Shown here one piece after another: positions 11,133-22,700 of a stretch of DNA of 64,000 bases; positions within the stretch are counted from its first letter, which is position 1, and each line of letters opens with the position of its first letter. Origin of the DNA: Shinisaurus crocodilurus (Eukaryota > Chordata > Lepidosauria > Squamata > Shinisauridae). The notes under the pieces were generated by a model. The model did no database searches, had not been told where the DNA came from, and saw only the letters and a list, made by a program, of their open reading frames with translations. Location of the stretch: contig JAHFWL010000292.1 of NCBI GenBank assembly GCA_021292165.1, forward strand, positions 80,879 to 144,878, given 5' to 3'. The position numbers and the translations under genes are program-made.

Positions 11133-11380
11133 CCCTTTCTGTTCCTACACCATTTTTTCAACTGTATACTGTCGCTTGTAGGGTTGGAGATGGACATAGT
11201 CACAGCATTACGAGTAGGCGTAGAATTATTGATTTAAAGGGGGATGATTAAGGCAGCTTTAATTTGGTCACCTGGCTGATGGTCCATACCATGGAATTTA
11301 TTTTCTCACTGATGTTACCCTGGAGTAAATAAATAAACACATAAACATCCCTACTCTGAACTCACTCTACAGCTTAAAAG
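11133..11380 (+). repeat. Module B, copy 2
   Basis: Copy of 9915-10162, immediately downstream of module A copy 2. Beyond 11380 the two copies diverge. Confidence 0.9.
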
Positions 11381-11712
11381 ATGCTGTTAAGTTGCGATTG
11401 GATTGGGGAGCACGTGGGCTCGTGCTGATGTCCCCGAGCACGCGCCCCTCTGCCGCGGATTCAGCCTCCCCTCTCCCCTTCCCACACAGGAGACGCAGGG
11501 CTGCAGGAGGGTGGGCAGCTCACCCCCCGCCACTGGCTCAGCCGCCCCTCCTCCCTTTCCCCCACAAGAAGGAGCCTCTAGTCTAGATCGGCCGCTGGGC
11601 CGGATGGAAAGACACCGCGGGCCGGATGGAAAGACACTGCGGGCCGGATGGAAAGACACAGCGGGCTGGATGTATCCCACGGGCCGTAGTTTGAGGACCC
11701 CTGGTCTAGACA
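11381..11712. mobile_element. GC-rich hAT-like element remnant
   Basis: It ends with 'GTTTGAGGACCCCTG', resembling the right terminal inverted repeat of a hAT family whose left end would begin CAGGGGTCCTC. The left end is not present. The interior is GC-rich with paired 'GGGCAGCTCACCCC'-like phrases and a short tandem array (11600-11672). Open frames here are compositional artefacts. Confidence 0.45.
11600..11672 (+). repeat. 22-bp tandem repeat, three copies
   Basis: Three consecutive 22-bp units (11600-11621, 11622-11643, 11644-11665) built around 'CCGGATGGAAAGACAC' differ at a single position. A partial fourth follows. Confidence 0.95.
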
Positions 11713-11734
11713 GCCGGACAGGTTGTAAGTAAGG

Positions 11735-13845
11735 TCCCATGGCAAGAGACTCTAATGAGAAAAGGAGCCCAGGATGGGTGGGAGTTTTTTTAAAAAAGGA
11801 AATTCTTAAGGCACAATGGCAAACAATTCCCACAAGGAAAAATGGCGCAGGGCAACAGAAGAAGCCAATGTGGCTTCACAATAAACTCAACGATGACTTG
11901 AAAACAAAAAGGACACGCATAGGAAGTGGAAGAAAGGACAGGCTACAAGGGAAGAGTACAGGGAGGTAGCACAGAACTGCAGGAATAGTGTCAGGAAGGC
12001 TAAAGCTGAGAATGAGCTAAGGTTAGCGAGGGATGCTAAACACAACAAGAAAGCTTTCTTCAGATACATGCACAGTAAAAGACAGAGGAAAGAAATGGTG
12101 GTTCAACTACGCAATGAGGATGGCAAATTGATAACAGAAGACAAAGAAAAGGCAGAAATGTTCAATTCCTACTTTGGCTCCGTCTTCTCCCAAAAGAGGG
12201 TCTATGACCCCCCGGGCAAACCTGAAGTACAGACTGAAGGGGCAGGATTGCAGCTTGAGATTGATAGGCAAATGGTCAAGGAGCACCTGATTACTCTGAA
12301 CGAGTTTAATCTCCAGGGCCTGATGAGCTACATCCTAGAGTAATAAAGGAACTGGCAGAAGAACTCTCAGAAGCTCTGTCTATTATCTTTGAGAAATCAT
12401 GGAGGACAGGTGAAGTGCCAGACGACTGGAGGACGGCAAATGTTGTTCCCATCTTCAAAAAGGGCAAGAAGGAGGAACCTGGGAACTATAGGCCAGTCAG
12501 TCTGACATCAATCCCTGGGAAAATTTTGGAGCAGATTATAAAGAAGTCAGTCTGCAAGCACCTTGAAAACAATGCAGTGATTACTAGAAGCCAGCATGGA
12601 TTTGTCAAGAACAAATCCGGCCAGACTAATCTGATCTCATTTTTTGATCGGGTAACCTCCCTGGTGGACTGTGGGAATGCGGTGGACATCATATATCTGG
12701 ACTTCAGCAAAGCTTTCGACAAAGTGCCTCATGATATCCTGATTAGCAAGCTAGCTAAAAGTGGGCTAGATGGAACAACTATCAGGTGGATCCACAATTG
12801 GCTACAGAATCGGACTCAAAGAGTGCTTATCAATGGTTCCTTCTCAAACTGGGGAGAGGTAACGAGCGGGGTACCACAGGGCTCGGTCCTGGGCCCAGTG
12901 CTCTTCAACATTTTTATTCATGACTTGGATGAGGAGGTACAGGGAATGCTTATCAAATCTGCAGATGACACAAAGTTGGGTGGAACAGCTAATACTCTGG
13001 AAGACAGAAACAAAATTCAAAGTGACCTCGATAGGCTGGAGCGCTAGGCCGAAAACAACAGAATGAAATTTAATTGGGATAAATGCCAAGTGCTGCACCT
13101 AGGGAGAGGAAACCAAATGCAGAGTTACAGAATGGGGGACACTTGGCTCAACAATATCAGAAGTGAGAAGGATCTTGGAATTGTGGTAGATCACACACTG
13201 GATATGAGCCAGCAATGCGATGTGGCTGTAAAGAAGGCAAATGCTATTTTGGGCTGCATTAATAGAAGTATAGCTTCCAAATCGCGGGAAGTGATAATTC
13301 CCCTTTACTCGGCACTGGTTGGGCCTCATCTTGAGTACTGCGTCCAGTTCTGGGCACCACACTTTAAGAAGGAGGACGTAGACAAACTGGAGAGGGTTCA
13401 GAGGAGGGCAACAAGGATGATAAAGGGACTGGAAACAAGGCCCTATGAGGAGAGACTGAAAGAACTGGGCATGTTTAGCCTTCAGAAGAGGAGACTGAGG
13501 GGAGATATCATCACACTCTTCCAGTACTTGAAGGGATGTCACAGAGAGGAGGGCCAGGAAATCTTCTCAGTCATCCCAGTTTGCAGGACATGGAATAATG
13601 GGCTCAAGTTACAGGAACCCAGATTCCACCTGAACACGAGGAAAAATTTCCTGACTGTTAGCGCAATAAGACAATGGAATCAACTACCTATGGAGGTGGT
13701 GGGCTCTCCCAATCTGGAAGCATTCAAGGCGCGGCTGGACGGCGATCTGTCAGGGATGCTTTGACCTGGATTCCTGCATTGAGCAGGGGGTTGGACTCGA
13801 TGGCCTTGTAGGCCCCTTCCAACTCTACCTTTCTATGATTCAATG
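11735..13845 (+). pseudogene. CR1 LINE ORF2, reverse transcriptase to 3' end
   Basis: 5'-truncated CR1 lacking the endonuclease. Frames 11739-11969, 12068-12343, 12415-13047 and 13063-13764 together cover the linker, RT and C-terminal region. RT blocks seen: '[20 protein letters not shown]', '[19 protein letters not shown]', '[19 protein letters not shown]'. At the catalytic site the sequence reads SADDTKL, so the aromatic residue of the usual (F/Y)ADD is replaced. At 13045 a TAG interrupts the frame at a position where CR1 relatives usually have Trp; reading resumes in the same frame. The C-terminal part ('PLYSALVGPHLEYCVQFW', 'RRLRGDIITLFQYLKGC') is complete. The element ends in the CR1-type 'TTCTATGATTCAATGA' tail near 13845. 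It is recent but not active. Confidence 0.95.
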
Positions 13846-13924
13846 AAATGGGGCCTACTCCCAGGTAAGTGGGCACCGTATTACAGCCGTAGTGCTTTTA
13901 CCATCTTGCAACTTTTACTGTTCA

Positions 13925-14345
13925 TGTGGTCAGTCAGTCAGGCGATCACTCGTGACCGAGTTAGATTGTCTTCCAGGATTAAAAAAAAAAAAAAGCAAAG
14001 AAAATTTAGAAAAAGGAGATTTTAAAAGGAGGAAAATTCTAAAGAAAATTGTGAAGACTCTAGCGATGAGTCTGTAAGTGACTGTGGATGCCAATTCTAG
14101 ATCCACACAGTTTCCCACAGTGAGGACACAGGTTACCAGATGGAAGATGGTCCTTTAAAGGATTTATTTGACGTGCTTTTCGCTTAGCACGTTTCTCCCT
14201 TTCACCTTGCACTCGAGCTTCTTCAAAGTCCATAGAACCTTTGTGAAAGGCCAAGCTCCAGTTAGATCGTTCATGGGCCAGAGCTTCCCAGTTTTTGATG
14301 TTTATATTGCATTTTTTTAGATTAGCCTTAAGAACATCTTAAGAA
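13925..14345 (-). pseudogene. LINE 3' end with C-terminal C2H2 zinc finger
   Basis: The minus-strand frame 14060-14254 encodes the extreme C-terminus of a LINE ORF2, ending in a C2H2 finger of the form C-x2-C-x12-H-x3-H (CPHCGKLC...HSHLQTHR). Upstream on the same strand the similarity to the longer copy at 26262-27020 continues to about 14345. The 3' end runs through an A-rich tract to a GACT/CAGT repeat at 13930. Clade not assigned; RTE-like or Rex-like families carry such fingers. Confidence 0.75.
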
Positions 14346-14627
14346 CAATCATCAGGGTAACCGTGTTCAAGTGGTATGATGGGGTCTAAAGCTGCTGCTG
14401 AGATTTTTAATTTTTTTGTTTTTGTTTTTGCATTGTTTTTGCATTTTGCATTCCATTGTTACTGTATCTTGCTAGATTGTATTTGGGGTGGTTGCTTGTG
14501 TCCGAGGGAACTCCAGTGGCTGAAAATGCAGGATTGAAATGTATTAACTAATTAATTACACGAGGAAGTCAGTCAGTCTGGGGAAATGAGGTGTGTGAAT
14601 ATTATTTAAGTATTAACATTTCTGACT
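14346..14627. other. Unassigned T-rich sequence
   Basis: T-rich with repeated 'TTTTTGCATT' phrases near 14405-14450; no gene seen. Confidence 0.45.
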
Positions 14628-14688
14628 GAATGGCTGGACTAGATGGTCCCTTGGTCTGATCCAGTATGATTCTTCTCATGTTCTTATG
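14628..14688 (+). repeat. CR1-type LINE 3' end
   Basis: The phrases 'GGACTAGATGGTCCCTTGGT' and 'CTGATCCAGTATGATTCTTC', then a terminal 'TTCTTATG', match the end of the CR1 family at 58175-59890. Confidence 0.75.
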
Positions 14689-14970
14689 ATTAAAATTTCT
14701 GAGTGAATTGAAAGAGGCCCCCTTCTCTGTTACTGACAGACACACACACGCAGCGCTCTGAGGCCCTCTTAAATGCTGCACACAACAGTTTCAGGGCAAG
14801 CTTGTTTGTATTCAAAAGCAGCAAAGGGGACAGAAAAGAAAATTTCCAAGTAATTTTGCCAAAGTTGCACCTCCGTGGCAAATATTTTCTGGAGCTGGAT
14901 GAATGCTGATTTGGATGTCTAGAATGAAGGATGAAGTGGTTGTAGACAAGAGACAAACCATTAGCCAGTT

Positions 14971-15335
14971 TGTCGGAATTTTGCTGTCGCCCCACGTAGC
15001 AGAGATAGGAGTTGTTGTGTGCAAGCTCAGAGAATAACGAGGAGATGTGAGTTCATCAGTAGAAACTTTTACTGAGGTTCTTCACGTATAGATTCATTAC
15101 AATATACAGCTATACATCACAGTGCAAGGCTCCCCATGCACGGCACAAAACGCATAGAGTCAAAGACTGGTGGGGAGAGAATATTACAGCATATAACTCC
15201 TCCCCACTCAACACTCTGTTTATGACCTTGGGCACACTGCCCAACTTTAACAAGTTTCACTCCCTAACAGAACTTCTGTTCACAGGTGCTCTACTATAGT
15301 CCTTTCTGCTCAAGGACACATTACATACTCTGACA
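14971..15335 (-). repeat. Copia 3' LTR, complete (365 bp)
   Basis: Plus strand reads TGTCGG...CTGACA, so the ends are the canonical TG...CA with TGTC/GACA inverted termini. The first 74 bp recur at 22931-23004. Confidence 0.92.
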
Positions 15336-15347
15336 CCCCTCCTTGTC
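15336..15347 (-). other. Copia polypurine tract
   Basis: Minus strand reads GACAAGGAGGGG directly against the LTR start. This is the expected primer for plus-strand DNA synthesis. Confidence 0.85.
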
Positions 15348-15366
15348 CGCAGACAGAAAGGGTTTT

Positions 15367-17974
15367 TTATTTTCCTTTATTAAAGATCACCATCCCTAGT
15401 TCTGAACATAGTTCTTTGAATCTTGGCCCAGGCAGTGGCTTAGTAAACATATCTGCTACATTTTCTTCTGTTGGACAATATATCAATTCAATGGTCTTTT
15501 TCTGCACATAATCACGAACATTGCAGTATTTCACAGCTATATGTTTTGTGAGCCCCTTTAAATATTCAGATTTTGCCAAAGCAGAGCAGGCTTGATTATC
15601 ACAGTACACGTGAACCGGTAATGCTACTTGTAAGCCTAGATCTTTTAAAACCTGAATAAACCATGTGATTTCACCACATGCTTGTGATAATGCAGTGTAT
15701 TCAGCCTCACAACTTGAGCCAGCCACACTGGACTGCTTCTTTGATTTCCAGCTTATGAGTGAATCACCAACCTTTATTACTATACCACTAACAGATTTCC
15801 ATGTGAGTGTACAGCTTCCCCAGTCAGAATCCACCCATACCTGTGGAACTTCAGCCTTCTTTGAATCCAATTTAAGACACACGTCTAAAGAACCTTTTAA
15901 ATACCGTAACACTCTTTTTGCGGCATTCCAAGCTGTTACTGTGGGCTGTGCTGCATATCTACCCAAAATTCCAGCGCTTAAGGCCAAATCTGGCCTAGAC
16001 CACTGTGCAAGATAAAGTAGACTTCCAACCAATGATTGATAACGTTCTTTGTCAGAGAAAAGTTCCTCTGACTCAGAAGAATGCAAAAAATCTGTTGTCA
16101 TTGGTGTTTGTACACTTTTGCAATCAGCCATTCCATAAGACTCTAACAATTGGAGTATTTTATGCTTTTGGCTCAACAATATGTTACCCTTGTCATCTTT
16201 GAGCACTTGAACCCCCAGATAATGGGACACTTCACCTAATGACTTCAAGAGAAAACTCTCTCCCAGTTGTCTGGCCAATTCGTGAATTTGATCAATGTTG
16301 CTAGATAAACAAAGTATATCATCAACAAAAGCAAGTAACATCATATAACTGGAACCTGAACCTCTAGTGTAAAGACACGGATCAGCAATGCCCTGCTGAA
16401 AATGCAACTGGATTAATTTGTCATTGAGACACTTGTTCCATGCACGGGCAGATTGTTTTAATCCATACACTGCCCTGTGCAGTTTCCATACTACCCCAGC
16501 TTTTTCTTCAAATCCAGGGGCAGGATGCATATAAATTTCCTCTGTAAGATCTGCATTCAGATATGCAGTGGTAATATCAAAATGGTGAATTATGAGACCT
16601 TGCTGTGCAGCCAATGAGAGAACAAGTCTCATACTATCACTTTTTGCAGTTGGGGCAAAAACCTCATCATAATTCAAACCCTTAATTTGATAAAAACCCT
16701 TGAGCCACAAGTCTTGCTTTATAATTTTGTTCCCCATTTAGAGAGATTTTCCTTTTAAACACCCAGCGACTGCCCGTCACTTTTACACCAGGTGGTGCAA
16801 CACATGGTGTATAAACCTCATTGCGCTGAAATGAAGTCATTTCAGCCTGCATGGCTTCTTGCCATTTCTGTTTTTCTGGACCTGGTAATTCTTGTACTTG
16901 TGCATAAGTTTCTGGTTCACTAAATGTGACATTACATACTCGAATCCCAGTCACTACAAATCTCTCTGGTGGTACACCTTTTGTTGCTCGTTGAGATCTG
17001 CGAACGGCAGATTCAACAGTCTCAGTTTGGCTGTCTTCCCCCCCACTCCCCCCTAGCCCCTCCTCATCTGAGCTAGTGGGGGTGGAATGTGAGTGTGTGT
17101 GGCTTCTCGAGCTGCCTTCTCCGCTGCTTTCACTTTCCGCCTCTTGCTGAGCTGCTGGCTCAGGCTTATCATGGACAGGAAAAAGAACTTCAGGATTGGC
17201 ATGAACTCTTTCCCATCCCTCCTCAACAAAAGTTGCATCTTGTGAGATAACAACCCTGTTATTTCTACAGAAAAACCTCCATGACTTTGAACCCTCTGTC
17301 CCAGAGTAACCCACAAAACGCAGTCGTTGAGCTTTTGGTTCTCCTTTTCTCCTTTGTGCCTTGGGGATGTGTACCAGGGCCGGTGCTACCATTAGGCCAA
17401 CTAGGCAGCCGCCTAGGGCGCAGGGCTAAAGGGGGCACCAGAAACGCCTTGGAAAAAAAATACAGCGCTCTCAAGTAGGCCAACTAGGCAGCCGCCTAGG
17501 GCGCAGGGCTAAAGGGGGCACCAGAAACGCCTTGGAAAAAAAATACAGCGCTCTCAAGTGGGAAGGAGGGGATGCTAAATATCTGACCTTGCCTAGGGCA
17601 CCAAACTGCCTTGCACCGGCCCTGATGTGTACATATGCAAAACTCCCCCAGACTCTTAAATGTTTTAAGTTAGGAGGTTTACCAAACAACCTTGTGTAAG
17701 GGATATCATTTATAGCTGTTGTCCAAGTTCTATTACATAAGTAATTTGCTGCTAAGAATGACTCTCCCCAGAATCTTGAATTAGATTCCAAACCAGCATC
17801 TTTTAACAGACAATCCTTAATTTTCTGTAATTCTCCAAGATGCCTCTCAACAGTTCCGTTCTGCCATGGAGAATATGCACAGGACTTCCTGTGCACAATA
17901 CCTTGGGTACTGAGAAATTGCTGGAACTGATGATTCATGAACTCAGTTCCCAAATCTGTTTGCAATTGCAACAC
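15367..17974 (-). pseudogene. Copia pol, integrase C-terminus to RNase H (frameshifted)
   Basis: Three frames form one polyprotein region. 17471-17974 holds the second half of the integrase core ('LGTEFMNHQFQQFL', 'YSPWQNGTVER'). 16682-17392 holds an acidic linker and the start of RT ('PPGVKVTGSRWVFKRK'). 15367-16737 holds RT ('TTAYLNADLTEEIYM', 'VYGLKQSARAWN', catalytic FVDDIL) and the RNase H domain ('DSDWGSC', 'SCEAEYTALSQA'), ending 'ENVADMFTKPLPGPRFKEL'. Breaks: a 250-bp hAT insertion at 17375, a frame change around 16720, and another between 17975 and 17982. Length and motif order match copia-family pol. The RT reads FVDD rather than the commoner YVDD. Confidence 0.93.
17375..17624. mobile_element. 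250-bp hAT element inside copia pol
   Basis: Terminal inverted repeats CAGGGCCGGTGC / GCACCGGCCCTG (12 bp, perfect) are flanked by a perfect 8-bp target duplication ATGTGTAC (17367-17374 and 17625-17632), diagnostic of hAT. Inside, an 83-bp block is exactly duplicated in tandem (17394-17476 and 17477-17559). Non-autonomous. It inserted after the copia element and disrupted its frame. Confidence 0.97.
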
Positions 17975-17981
17975 ATTTTGC

Positions 17982-19619
17982 TTAAACTGTCTCTGGACAT
18001 GTCAGCCAACTTTTGAAAACAGAATAAACTTGATCCTTTTTCTTAAGTAAATAAACCCAACCAAACTTAGTTTTGTCATCTAGGATCAAAAAAGCATATC
18101 TTGCCTCTCCCCAGCTCGGGGGGAAAGGGCCACATAAATCTGCATGCACTAACCCAAACAGTGTATCAGTCTGCCTGTCAGATTTACGGTTTATAGGCTG
18201 GATACGGGACTTTGCTGCTTTGCACACACCACAGTTCAAATATTTGTTGCATTTGCTTGGTTGTAAGCCTTCACATTCTTTAGACATCTTTTGAATAGTG
18301 CTAAAATTCGTGTGCCCTAGCTGTCTATGGAAAAGGTGCGCACAGCGCAAATGTGGGGGGCCATTAACGCTTGCTACCGCAGGGATGTCTCCTCCCTCAG
18401 TATCTTGGTTTTGTAACACATACAGACCATTAATTAACTCTCCTGAGGCAATTATTTTCCCTGCCTTTGACACAATGCCTCCTTCTTGTGAAAAACTGAC
18501 GCTATAACCATTTGCAATCAAAGATGATACACTTAGCAGTGAGTAATCTAACGTAGGTACAAATAATACACCCTGCATTACATTGCTAAGACAATTAATT
18601 TTACAAGTCCCCTCCCCCAAGATAGGCGATTTATGGCCATCTGCCAACGCTATAGTCTTACTGTTTTCGTCCTTGGAGACAGGAGTAAACTTGACAAATT
18701 GTTCATAAGAATTGCAAATAGTTCTTGAACTTCCACTGTCCAGAATCCAAGAGTCCATGCCGAGTTTTCTGTCCAACTCCACAGCAGCCGAGAATAGAGT
18801 AGATTTCTCCCCCCTCCGTTCAGACTGCATTTCCTTCTTCTCCCGGTCAGGCTTTGAAGTTAATCTGACTCGACAATCTCGCCGAATATGTCCCGGTTTA
18901 TTACAACAATAACATCTCCTCACGATGACCATAGCTCTTTCTGTTCTGTCTTCTCCAGCCTTCTGAGGTGTTATTTTTCCTTTGGTTGTGTCATTTCCAC
19001 GTTTTCCCATACGGCCAGATGCAAGGTTGTTCTTAGCTGCTTCTTCCAGCTCTAACAGCCTTTTTGCCTCAGCTTCAATCAGACGTCCTGACAGGTACTC
19101 CATTGTAAGCTGATCCTCTGGCATGGCCTCAAGACTGGCCACCAAAATGTCCCAAGAAGAATCAAGAGAAGAAATAACAATCTGGACCTGCTGGATTTCT
19201 TCTAATTGCTGGCCCCTTTCAGCAAGCTGAGCCAGTAATCCAGTGATCACTTGCAAGTGTTCAGATACTTTTTCTCCCTCTTGTAACTTTTTGTTATACA
19301 GCTGTCGTGCCAGTGCTATTTTAGTTCCAGCTGTGGTACGTACATGTATCCGCCTCAGTGTTGTCCAGCATTCTGCAGCTGTCTGAAGCCGTCTGACATA
19401 CATTAATTGCGAATCTTCAAGCCCCAAAACAATTAAAGAGTGGGCTCTGTCCATCAGTCTCCGTTCCGCAGGACTAGGCGCTGCCGGAGGAGCATTCACT
19501 CCCACCTCCCATAAATCCTCTCTTTTCAGCAACATTCTCATTTTAAACTCCCATGAGAGATAGTTGCGGTTGTTAAGTCTCTCAACATACACACCGAGAG
19601 GTTGCTGAGGTGCTGCCAT
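17982..19619 (-). pseudogene. Copia gag-protease-integrase (545 codons)
   Basis: Open from a Met at 19619. The N-terminal region is gag-like ('LNNRNYLSWEFKMRMLL', then the 'LARQLYNKKLQEGEKVSEHL' type). A CCHC zinc knuckle (CYCCNKPGHIRRDC) lies near residues 237-250, and the aspartic protease motif 'WILDSGSSRTIC' near residue 292. A GAG-pre-integrase block follows (RQLGHTNFSTIQKM, with a CGVC-x-AAK zinc arm), then the start of the integrase core ('LVHADLCGPF'). The frame ends at 17982, just before the next integrase block, which continues in another frame. Gag would coat element RNA and protease would process the polyprotein. Start choice: first Met of the conserved gag N-terminus. Confidence 0.93.
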
Positions 19620-19740
19620 GTCTTCAATATTGGGAGCAGGTTGTATCAGCTGTTCCTCACCTTCTTCCTCCTCTTCCTCAGACTTTATTCCGTCTGTCTC
19701 GTCCTCCAGCTTTATCCCGTGAGCCAGCTTTCCGGAGATA

Positions 19741-22700
19741 TGAATTTTATTTATTTATTTATTTATTACATTTATCAATCGCCCATCTGGCCGGTCACCC
19801 GGCCACCCTGGGCGATGTACAATTAAAATACAATAAAACACAATAAAATATAACAATTAAAACAATATTAAAAAATTCTCATTAAAAACCTAACCCACCC
19901 CATATTCCCGCCTGAACAGCCATGTTTTTAATGCACGGCGGAAGCTCATCACGGAGGGGGCATGGCGAAGGTCACTAGGGAGGGAGTTCCATAATGTGGG
20001 GGCCGCCACAGAGAAGGCCCTCTTCCTAGTCCCCACCAGCTTGGCTGCTCTGGCTGATGGGATAAGGAGAAGGCCGTCCGTGGCAGACCTTGTTGAGCGG
20101 CCTACTTGATGTTGCTGGAGGCGCTCCTTGAGATAAGCTGGGCCGGAGCCGTGTAGGGTTTTAAAGGTCAAAACCAACACCTTGAATTCGGCTCGGCAAG
20201 CAACTGGTAGCCAGTGCAACTCTTTAAGCACTGGCGTGATGTGATCACGCCGGCGGCTGCCCTTAATCAGGCGAGCCGCCGCGTTCTGTACCAGCTGAAG
20301 CTTCCGGACCGTCTTCAAGGGTAACCCCACGTAGAGCGCATTACAGTAGTCTAGGCGAGAGGAGACCAAGGCATGAACCACTGATGGGAGCAGGTGATTA
20401 GGAAGGTAGGGGCGCAGCTGCCGTATCAGATGGAGTTGATACAGCGCCGCCCGGCTCACAGCTGCCACCTGAGCCTCCATGGACAGCTGGGAGTCTAGAA
20501 TGACCCCCAAGCTGCGGACCTGGTCCTTCAGGGGTAGATGTACCCCATTCAGCACCAGGTCAACATCCCCTAACCTTCCCTTGTCCCCCACCAGAAGTAC
20601 CTCGGTCTTGTCGGGGTTCAGCTTCAGCATATTCCTTCCCATCCAGCCAGCCACTGACTCCAGGCACTTGGACAGGGTTTCAACGGCCAACCTCGGTGAG
20701 GACTTAAAACAGAGGTAGAGCTGCGTGTCATCCGCATACTGATGACACTGCACCCCAAACCTCCTGATGATAGCTCCCAGCGGCTTGAGGTAGATGTTGA
20801 ATAACATCGGGGAGAGGATGGAACCCTGCGGCACTCCACAAGTGAGCAGCCGAGGGTCCGAAGCCTCCTCCCCGAGAACTACCCTCTGATACCTTCCAGA
20901 GAGGAAGGACCGGAACCACTGCAATACAGTGCCTCCTAAGCCCAACCCCTCCAGACTGTCCAGGAGGATACCGTGGTCAATGGTATCAAAAGCCGCTGAG
21001 AGATCGAGGAGGACTAGAAAGGAGCATTCGCCCCTATCCAAAGCCCTCCTCATATCATCCACCAAGGCGACCAAGGCCGTCTCCGTCCCATGTCCAGACC
21101 TGAAGCCCGACTGGCACGGATCCAAATAATCGGCTTCATCCAAGTGTGCCTTCAACTGAGCACCCACCACCCGCTCGATCACCTTGCCCAGAAATGGTAA
21201 ATTGGAGACTGGGCGAAAGTTGTTTAAATCCTGGGGATCCAAGGAGGGCTTCTTTAGAAGCGGTCTTATTACTGCCTCCTTGAGGGCTGATGGCATCACT
21301 CCCTCCTCGAGGGAGGCATTCACCACCGCCTTGATCCCCTCACCCAGTCTCTCCCTGCAGCTCATGATGAGCCAGGATGGGCAAGGGTCAAGCAAGCAGG
21401 TGGTCGGCCTCACAGATGAAAGCACCTTGTCCACTTCATCAGAAGGAAGAAGCCGAAACCGATCCCACAAAACCGGTCTGCCATTGGCCTCCTCCCGCTC
21501 ACTCCCTGTGTCCACGACGTACGATATCCCACTCCTAATCCGATCGATTTTATCTGCGAAGTGCGTCGCTAAAGCCTCACAGGAGGCTTTTGACTGTTCC
21601 AGTGGGTCCGGAGCGACTGGACCGACCAGACTCCGGACCACTTGGAACAGCCTCCTGGGGCAGCACTCTGCAGACGCAATGGAGGCAGCATAGAAATTCT
21701 TTTTTGCTGCCTTCACCGCCACCCGGTAGGCTGAAGATGCAGCTCTAACCCGTGTTCGATCGTCTTCGGAGCGGGAATTTCGCCATCGGCGCTCTAGCCT
21801 TCTCACCTCTTGTTTCAGAGCTCGCAGCGACGGAGTGAACCATGGCGCCGCGCGAGCTCTGTTTAGGCGAAGAGGGCGCTTCGGGGCAACTTGGTCTAAT
21901 GCCCTGGTGATTGCAGCATTCCAGTCATCCACCAGGGTCTCGACCGAGCTACCGTTTGTGTGCTCCAATTCCCCAAGCGCGTTCAGGAATCCATCCGGAT
22001 CCATAAGACGCCTGGGGCGGACCATTCTAATAGGTCCCTCACCCCTGCAGAGGGGTTGTGGCACCGAGAAATCCAACCCCACCAGATAGTGATCTGACCA
22101 TGACAAGGGGGTGGTGGATATACCCCCGATCTCCAGATCATTTCCCCCCTCTCCGGAAACAAAAACCAAGTCCAGTGCATGACCGGCTACATGGGTAGGT
22201 CCAGTTAATACAGGGTGCAGCTCCCAGGAAGCCATGGTCTCCATAAAGTCCCGAGGTGCCCCAGTGAGGGAAGCCCCCGAATGCACGTTGAAGTCCCCCA
22301 GCACCACTAGCCTGGGGGACAACACACGCACATCGGAGACCACCTCCAGCACCTCGGCCAGGGAGTCTGTCGTGCAGCGGGGTGGACGGTACACGAGCAG
22401 AATCCCCAGGCTGCCCTTTGGACCCAACCTCCAGTACATGCACTCAATAAACTTGGTCTCCCGGAGAGGGAGTCTGGTGAGGACCAAGGACTCCCGGTAG
22501 ATAACAGCCACTCCCCCTCCCCGTCCCCCAACCCTTGGCTGCTGGGCATACGAGAAACCGGCCGGACACAAGGCCGCCAGAGTTGGAGCAGCGGCCTCGT
22601 CCAGCCAGGTTTCCGTAACACATGCCAGGTCCGCACCCTCATCCATGATCAAGTCATGGATGAGAGATGTTTTTTGGGTAACGGACCTGGCATTGCACAA

